Assembly (NCBI GenBank): GCA_020060215.1
Contig: JAGVAP010000058.1
Location: forward strand, 1 to 17,687
Reading direction: 5' to 3'
DNA: 17,687 bases
Origin: Deltaproteobacteria bacterium
GTDB taxonomy: Bacteria; Desulfobacterota; DSM-4660; Desulfatiglandales; HGW-15
Below the pieces are notes generated by a model. It had not been told where the DNA came from. It saw only the letters and a list, made by a program, of their open reading frames with translations, and did no database searches. The position numbers were made by a program, and so were the translations under genes. Positions 13,354-17,687 of this stretch are shown one piece after another (position 1 is the stretch's first letter; each line of letters starts with the position of its first letter).

Positions 13354-13728
13354 TCACTTGTTGACCGGCACCCATGGCGCAGGGGATGTGACGACTGCGA
13401 ATCTCAGGGTCTGCCCGCCTACGGGCTTGATGCCGTGCTCTGCATCCGGCGGGATCCAGAGGACGTCGCCGGGACGGCAGCGGAACTTCTTCCCGTTCAC
13501 CTCCGCGTCACCGACTCCGGACAGGATGAAATAGCAGTGCTCTCTTCCTGCATGCACGTCCAGCTGCGCCTCTCCGCCGGGGTGGACCTCGGTGCAGAAC
13601 AGCACGAATCCCTTGGCGCCCGTCTCCTGGGGAATCAGCGTAAAGGCGTCCGTATTGACGTGCTTCGGGGGACAGGTGGATTTCAGGTCTTCCATCCGAT
13701 ACAGTGTTGCCTCTTTGTACTCGCCCAT
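13354..13728 (-). CDS. Small single-domain cupin protein
   Basis: A 124-residue cytoplasmic beta-barrel (cupin_2 type). Motif 1 is PGGEAQLDVHAGREHCYFIL followed by SG, with D57, H59 and E63 at the metal positions; the usual first His is Asp. Motif 2 is PGDVLWIPPDAEHGI with H98. The site would therefore be Asp-His-Glu-His rather than His-His-Glu-His, which still allows metal binding. The ATG at 13728 has GGAGG seven bases upstream. It lies between the M24 gene and the binding-protein gene, with gaps of about 145 bases on each side. It may be an isomerase, lyase, decarboxylase or ligand sensor. Nothing in the sequence fixes which. Confidence 0.88.
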   Translation of the reverse strand: MGEYKEATLYRMEDLKSTCPPKHVNTDAFTLIPQETGAKGFVLFCTEVHPGGEAQLDVHAGREHCYFILSGVGDAEVNGKKFRCRPGDVLWIPPDAEHGIKPVGGQTLRFAVVTSPAPWVPVNK

Positions 13729-13871
13729 GTATTTTCCTCCTCTTCTTGTATTGGGGTTTCGGGTAGCGGGTCTTGGTCAAACCACCTTGCCTTCAGACGG
13801 GGAAAAGGCCACCTGTTTTCGGCCCGTCCAACCGGCCTCTTCGGTGGGTAACACCTTGTCCTCAAGGGATT

Positions 13872-15128
13872 TCAATATACTTCACATCCTGGGAGCCCGC
13901 AAGAAATTAGGTGGTCGCTCGGGTAGTTCGTGATGATCTCACAGCCGTCCTTGGTCACCACCACTTCCTCCTCGATGCGCGCCGCTCCGGAGCCGTCCTC
14001 CGCGCCGAGCCAGCACTCCACCGCAAAGACCATCCCCTCCTTGATCTCCGCCGGATGGTCGAAGCAGAACCTCCTGGACAGGATGGGCCTCTCCCACAGA
14101 CTCAGACCGATCCCGTGTCCGTACTGCAGCAGGTACGCCTCGTCCTCGTTTCGGTAACCGAATTCCTCCGCCTTCGGCCAGACGGCGCAGACATCGGCCG
14201 TGGTGACGCCCGGCTTGATCACGTCGATGGCCGCGCTGACCCACTGGGAGACCTTCTCGTATGCCGCCGTCTGATACTTGTTCGGCTTCCCGCAGATAAA
14301 GGTCCGGTAGTAACAGGTGCGGTAGCCGTTGAAGGAGTGCATGATGTCCAGAAAGATCATGTCTCCGGGCTGGATGATCCGGTCGGCGAAGGTGTGGCAA
14401 TGGGGTTTGCCCCTCCCGCCGGAGACCGAGTTGACGCATTCCACCCTTTCGGACCCCAGGGAGTAGAGCCGGTGATTGGCGATGGCCACAAGCTCATTCT
14501 CCCGGACCCCCGGCCGGATGGCCCGCGCGATGTCCTCGTAGGTGGCGTCCACCATGCCGGCGGCCACCTTGAGGAGTTCGACCTCGTCCGCGGTCTTCAC
14601 CTCTCTCGCATCCAGCAGGGCCTGGCGGCCGTCCACGACCTGGATCCCTTCCTTCTCCAGGGCCTTGAGCATGGAGAGCTCGATCATGTCTACGCCGAGG
14701 GGCTCCTTCTCCACGCCGTAGTTCGTCAGGACGCGCTTGATCTGCTTGGCAAAGCCGTGCTGGACGTTCATGGCCGGAGGCAGGGACCCGCACATGTTGG
14801 AGATGGGCGGCTCCATCCGCTCCTCCATCCACGGGCAGCTGATCCGCTTTGCGGGGACGGCCGGGTCAAACAGGAACGGCTTCCCCTCCTTTGGAAGAAG
14901 GGCGTAGCGGTTCATCTTGTCCCTGCACCACTCACCGATGTGGGTGGAGGTCATGTAGCGGATGTTGTCGAAGTCGAAGGCCAGGACGGCACCGAGCTTG
15001 GCGGCCCGGACGGCCTTCTGGGCCTTGTCGATCCGGTCCTGGACCAGGCGCGGGTAGTTGACCCCCGACTCCCAGTCCATGGCCATGGTCCCCCATCTGG
15101 CGGTTGCGTGAGGCTTGTTGTAAAACAT
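13872..15128 (-). CDS. M24 (creatinase/Xaa-Pro aminopeptidase fold) protein with altered metal site
   Basis: This 418-residue protein has an N-terminal creatinase-like domain (about 25-175) and a C-terminal pita-bread M24 domain (about 185-400). Of the five metal ligands in M24 peptidases, D261 (FLDIMHSFNGY), H338 (GHGIGL), E371 (AVECWLG) and E386 (ARIEEE) are present. The second Asp, expected 11 residues after the first, is C272 (GYRTCYYRTF). The HExP segment is WERP. Creatinase, a non-metal C-N hydrolase of this fold, also lacks this Asp, so a peptidase role is doubtful. The ATG at 15128 has GGAGG seven bases upstream; a reading to 15194 adds 22 residues that run into repeats. Its neighbours are cupin and E3. 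It may cleave a C-N or other bond in the pathway substrate. Confidence 0.9.
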   Translation of the reverse strand: MFYNKPHATARWGTMAMDWESGVNYPRLVQDRIDKAQKAVRAAKLGAVLAFDFDNIRYMTSTHIGEWCRDKMNRYALLPKEGKPFLFDPAVPAKRISCPWMEERMEPPISNMCGSLPPAMNVQHGFAKQIKRVLTNYGVEKEPLGVDMIELSMLKALEKEGIQVVDGRQALLDAREVKTADEVELLKVAAGMVDATYEDIARAIRPGVRENELVAIANHRLYSLGSERVECVNSVSGGRGKPHCHTFADRIIQPGDMIFLDIMHSFNGYRTCYYRTFICGKPNKYQTAAYEKVSQWVSAAIDVIKPGVTTADVCAVWPKAEEFGYRNEDEAYLLQYGHGIGLSLWERPILSRRFCFDHPAEIKEGMVFAVECWLGAEDGSGAARIEEEVVVTKDGCEIITNYPSDHLISCGLPGCEVY

Positions 15129-15169
15129 GATCTTTCCTCCTTGAGGATGAGGTTGGTTTGAAGAGCATC

Positions 15170-15268
15170 GTGTACGTTGCTCGTGCACGTGCACGTCTCA
15201 GAAACCGTCGTCATGGATCCTGGAACGGTCTGGCAGGCGGGGTTTCACGTTGCACGTTTCACGTTATG
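15170..15268. repeat. Inverted heptad-repeat element 4 (M24/E3 gap)
   Basis: The left side holds GTGTACGTTGCTCGTG and the perfect 14-bp palindrome CGTGCACGTGCACG (15182-15195). The right side, 15246-15266, reads in 7-base steps (ACGTTGC, ACGTTTC, ACGTTAT from about 15247). GTGCACGTCTCAGAAACC (15189-15206) is the imperfect complement of GGTTTCACGTTGCAC (15241-15255), leaving a 34-base core. The right arm runs into the E3 gene and supplies its last codons. The base sequence differs from elements 1-3, but the design is the same. Confidence 0.6.
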
Positions 15269-16660
15269 ACCTTTCCTGGGGGCATGGATGGCCGCCCCGC
15301 TCCAGTCTCTGGCCGCCTCCATCAGGTTTTCACTCAGGGTGGGATGGGGCTTCACCGCCTCCGCGAGGTCCTCCACGGCCGACTCCATGGTCATGGCCAT
15401 GACCGACTCACCGATCAGATCCGTCGCGTGTTCCCCGACGATATGTACCCCCAGGATCTCCCCGGAATCCGAGTCTCCGATCACCTTGACGAAACCCTCC
15501 ACACCCGCCATGGCCTGGGCGGCGCCGCTGTAGGCATAGGGGAACTTCCCCACCTTGACGGCCCGGCCGCTCTTGCGGGCCTCGGCCTCGGAAAGCCCTA
15601 CCGCGCCGATCTCGGTCACCCCCCAGATGCACCGCGGGATCCGCATCGGGTCCACCTCCCGGTTCCCGCCCAGGATGTTGGCGACCGCCGCCTCCGCCTC
15701 GGCCGAGGCCTTGTGCGCGAGCATCATGCCTCCGACGAGGTCCCCGATAGCATAGACCCCCTTCAGGCTTGTTTCAAGCCTCCTGTTGACCTGGACAAAG
15801 GGGCCGTTCATCTTCAGCCCGAGACGGTCCGGCCGGATGCCGTCCAGCACAGGCGACCTCCCGGCGGCGACCAGGAGACGGTCGGCCTTCCGCCGTTGGA
15901 CCTCCCCGGCCCCGTTCTCGTAGACGATCTCCACCTGCTTCCCCGATGTCTTGACCTCCCTGGCCCTGGCCTTCAGGTGGATCCGGGCCCCCCGCTTCTC
16001 CAGAAGCATCTTCATCAGCCGCCTGGACTCCTCATCCTCGGTCGCGAGGATGTCGGGGAGCAGTTCGATCACGGTGACCTCGCACCCCAGATGGAGGTAG
16101 ATGGTCGCCATCTCGACGCCGATGACACCGCCGCCGATGATCACGATCCCCTTGGGGATCTCCTCTGCGTCCAGGGCCTCGTCCGTGGTCTGGACCACAC
16201 GGCCGTCCACCTGGATGAAAGGCAGCCGCGCCGGTCTCGACCCGGTCGCCAGGATGATGTTGGCGGCCTGGACCTCCTGCAGGCTGCCGTCGCCCCGAAT
16301 CAGTTTCAGCCTCCCCGGCGCGGTCAGTTCTCCGGTTCCCTGGAACACCTCGATCCGGTGGCTCTTCACGATCGACCCGAGACCGTTGACCAGGTTCTTG
16401 ACCACCTCCCGCTTTCTGGCCACCATCCTGGCCGCATCGATCGAGAGGGAGCCTCCGCCCTTCAGGACCGGGGAAGTCCTCGCCCCGTGAAGGAGCTTGG
16501 TGTCATAGATGAAGCACTTGGTGGGAATGCAGCCCCGGTTGAGACACGTCCCGCCCAATGCATCCCGCTCGACCAGGAGGGTCTTCAAGCCTCCCCTGGC
16601 GCCGCAGATCGCGGCCACATACCCGCCGGGGCCGCCCCCGATTACCGCCAGATCGTACAT
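15245..16660 (-). CDS. lpdA: Dihydrolipoamide dehydrogenase (E3)
   Basis: A cytoplasmic flavoprotein of 471 residues that re-oxidises dihydrolipoyl groups on E2 with NAD+. FAD binding is at GGGPGG (8-13). The redox disulfide is C39/C44 in GTCLNRGCIPTK. The NAD motif GGGVIG (176-181) is followed by E198, which favours NAD over NADP. A second FAD segment is VYAIGDL, and the C-terminal catalytic pair is H439/E444 in HPTLSE. The ATG at 16660 has GGAGG four bases upstream; a reading to 16804 adds 48 unlikely residues. It lies 109 bases after E2, so both belong to one 2-oxoacid dehydrogenase complex. The last residues (HNVKRAT) and stop codon are encoded by heptad element 4. Confidence 0.96.
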   Translation of the reverse strand: MYDLAVIGGGPGGYVAAICGARGGLKTLLVERDALGGTCLNRGCIPTKCFIYDTKLLHGARTSPVLKGGGSLSIDAARMVARKREVVKNLVNGLGSIVKSHRIEVFQGTGELTAPGRLKLIRGDGSLQEVQAANIILATGSRPARLPFIQVDGRVVQTTDEALDAEEIPKGIVIIGGGVIGVEMATIYLHLGCEVTVIELLPDILATEDEESRRLMKMLLEKRGARIHLKARAREVKTSGKQVEIVYENGAGEVQRRKADRLLVAAGRSPVLDGIRPDRLGLKMNGPFVQVNRRLETSLKGVYAIGDLVGGMMLAHKASAEAEAAVANILGGNREVDPMRIPRCIWGVTEIGAVGLSEAEARKSGRAVKVGKFPYAYSGAAQAMAGVEGFVKVIGDSDSGEILGVHIVGEHATDLIGESVMAMTMESAVEDLAEAVKPHPTLSENLMEAARDWSGAAIHAPRKGHNVKRAT

Positions 16661-16703
16661 GATTCCTCCTGCAGATCGCTGGAAAACGGACACCTGCCGG
16701 ATG

Positions 16704-16721
16704 GCCCTCGGTCCAAAGGGC
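16704..16721 (-). promoter_or_regulatory. Hairpin in the E2/E3 gap
   Basis: GCCCT (16704-16708) and AGGGC (16717-16721) pair around an 8-base loop, with flanking GGATG (16699-16703) and CATCC (16730-16734) able to extend the stem. It lies between the E2 stop codon and the E3 ribosome binding site. It may adjust the E2:E3 ratio, but function is inferred only from position. Confidence 0.35.
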
Positions 16722-16769
16722 GCAACCTGCATCCGGTCATGGCTGAGCGACCTGCGCCGCGAGTTTTGG

Positions 16770-17687
16770 TCAAAGGGCCAGAAACGTGAATCCCGGCCGC
16801 TCAAGCTTCCATTTCAGGTGCTGCAGAAAGTCGGCGGCCACGGCCCCGTCGATGATCCGGTGGTCTACCGAGAGCCCCAGGACCGCCACACGCTTCTGAC
16901 GGACCTGCCCGTCCACCAGGACCAGCTTTTCATCGGTCTTTCCGACCGAGAGGATCCCGCTCTGGGGCGGATTGAGGATGGCCGTAAAGTGGGTGATGTC
17001 GAACTGCGCCAGGCTGGAGACGGTGAAAGTCCCCCGATCCATCTCCGCCAGCGTGAGCCTGCCCTTCCGGGCCCGCTCGATCAGGTCCGCCCGCTGGTTC
17101 GCGATCTCCACCAGGCCGGCCCGATCCGCATGGGCGATGGCGGGCACGACCAGACCTTCCGCAACCGCCACGGCAAGGCCGATGTTGATCTCGGGCATGA
17201 TATGGATCTCCTCGCCCTTGACCTGGCCGTTCAGCATGGGAAAGTCCACGATGTTCAGGGCGACCGCCTTCACGAGAAAGTCATTGATCGACGGCTTGAT
17301 GCCGAAGTGCTTCTCAACGTCCGGACCGACCTCCCCCCTGAACCGGAGGAGAGGATCCATCCACACCTCGGTGAAGAAGTAGATGTGGGGTGCGGTAAAG
17401 GCGCTCTCCGACATCCTCCTCGCAATCACCTTTCGGACGGAGCTCATGGGGATCTTTGTCCCGAAACCCGGCCTCGGGGGTGCGGCCGGTCTCTCGAGGT
17501 ACGAGGACACATCGGCCTTCATGATCCGTCCGCGAACCCCTGTCCCTTCGATCTTTTCGAGGTCCACGCCCGCCTTCTCCGCCAGCCTGCGGGCGAGCGT
17601 GGAGGCCTTGGCCGCCGCCTCTCTCTCCGCAGGGGATGGGCCGGCCGCCGCCGCGGCCTCCACGTCTCGCAGCAGGATCACCCCGTC
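16770..17687 (-). CDS. 2-oxoacid dehydrogenase E2 (dihydrolipoamide acyltransferase), N-terminus beyond window
   Basis: This is the C-terminal 305 or so residues of an E2 acyltransferase, which moves acyl groups from a 2-oxoacid dehydrogenase to CoA. The frame is open to the right edge. Counting from the GTG codon at 17681, an Ala/Pro/Glu linker is followed by a peripheral subunit-binding domain at about 24-62 (ASTLARRLAEKAGVDLEKIE, then GTGVRGRI). The catalytic domain runs from about 73 to 303, with KVIARRMSES, SINDFLVKA and the active-site DHRIIDG (H274, D278). The lipoyl domain(s) must lie upstream, outside the window, and probably E1 too. Pyruvate, branched-chain 2-oxoacid and acetoin complexes all use this type, and the part seen does not decide between them. 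E3 follows directly. Confidence 0.95.
   Translation of the reverse strand, partial: DGVILLRDVEAAAAAGPSPAEREAAAKASTLARRLAEKAGVDLEKIEGTGVRGRIMKADVSSYLERPAAPPRPGFGTKIPMSSVRKVIARRMSESAFTAPHIYFFTEVWMDPLLRFRGEVGPDVEKHFGIKPSINDFLVKAVALNIVDFPMLNGQVKGEEIHIMPEINIGLAVAVAEGLVVPAIAHADRAGLVEIANQRADLIERARKGRLTLAEMDRGTFTVSSLAQFDITHFTAILNPPQSGILSVGKTDEKLVLVDGQVRQKRVAVLGLSVDHRIIDGAVAADFLQHLKWKLERPGFTFLAL

Noticed and set aside
13729..13871. Search for a promoter or small gene between the M24 and cupin genes
   Set aside because: Apart from the cupin ribosome binding site I saw no credible -35/-10 pair, conserved hairpin or coding frame.
15158..16789. 543-codon plus-strand frame opposite E3
   Set aside because: Antisense shadow of the E3 gene with biased composition and no domain.

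Overview
The window is about 17.7 kb of high-GC bacterial DNA (GC not counted, but codon third positions are clearly G/C-rich). It holds 17 genes, all on the minus strand. Read in transcription order (high to low coordinates) they are: 2-oxoacid dehydrogenase E2 (entering from the right edge), dihydrolipoamide dehydrogenase E3, an M24 creatinase/aminopeptidase-fold protein, a small cupin, a Tat-exported branched-chain-type ABC binding protein, a 3-hydroxyisobutyrate-dehydrogenase-family reductase, a VOC/glyoxalase-fold protein, an aldehyde:ferredoxin oxidoreductase (AOR), LivG, LivF, LivH, LivM, an IclR-type regulator, amidohydrolase-2 protein no. 2, a TRAP binding protein (DctP), amidohydrolase-2 protein no. 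1, and the start of a TRAP small permease (DctQ), cut by the left edge. I see no tRNA, rRNA, CRISPR array, transposase or phage gene.

The tungsten/molybdenum-type AOR, the two carboxylate/amino-acid-type uptake systems, the IclR regulator and the dense catabolic packing suggest an anaerobic or facultatively anaerobic proteobacterium-like organism. A Desulfobacterota/deltaproteobacterial lineage would fit, but this is inference; no phylogenetic marker is present. Most genes have a strong GGAGG-type ribosome binding site 4-9 bases before the start.

Layout by region. (a) 1-4348: an IclR-led unit, iclR > amh2 > dctP > amh1 > dctQ. iclR overlaps amh2 by 11 bases and one base separates amh1 from dctQ. 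A good sigma70-type promoter (perfect TTGACA, 17-base spacer) with a 16-bp palindrome just downstream lies upstream of iclR. (b) 4523-9736: livM, livH, livF, livG and AOR; livG/livF overlap and livH/livM are 4 bases apart. (c) 9981-13728: VOC, reductase, binding protein and cupin, separated by 150-305 base gaps rich in inverted repeats. (d) 13872-17687: M24 protein, E3 and partial E2.

Together the genes look like a catabolic island for one or more carboxylic acids. Two uptake systems (a TRAP transporter and an ABC transporter with a Tat-type binding protein) would supply substrate. One amidohydrolase carries the full active-site signature of gamma-resorcylate-type non-oxidative decarboxylases. 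The AOR, reductase and E2/E3 would handle aldehyde, hydroxy-acid/semialdehyde and 2-oxoacid intermediates. The actual substrate cannot be read from the sequence.

The most unusual feature outside the genes is a set of four intergenic elements built from degenerate 7-base repeats. The repeats point in opposite directions around a core of about 30-35 bases; one includes five perfect copies of a 14-bp unit. A fifth, related-looking hairpin lies between livM and iclR. In the proteins, the main oddities are an M24 protein whose second metal-ligand Asp is Cys, and a second amidohydrolase lacking two acidic active-site residues that its neighbour keeps.
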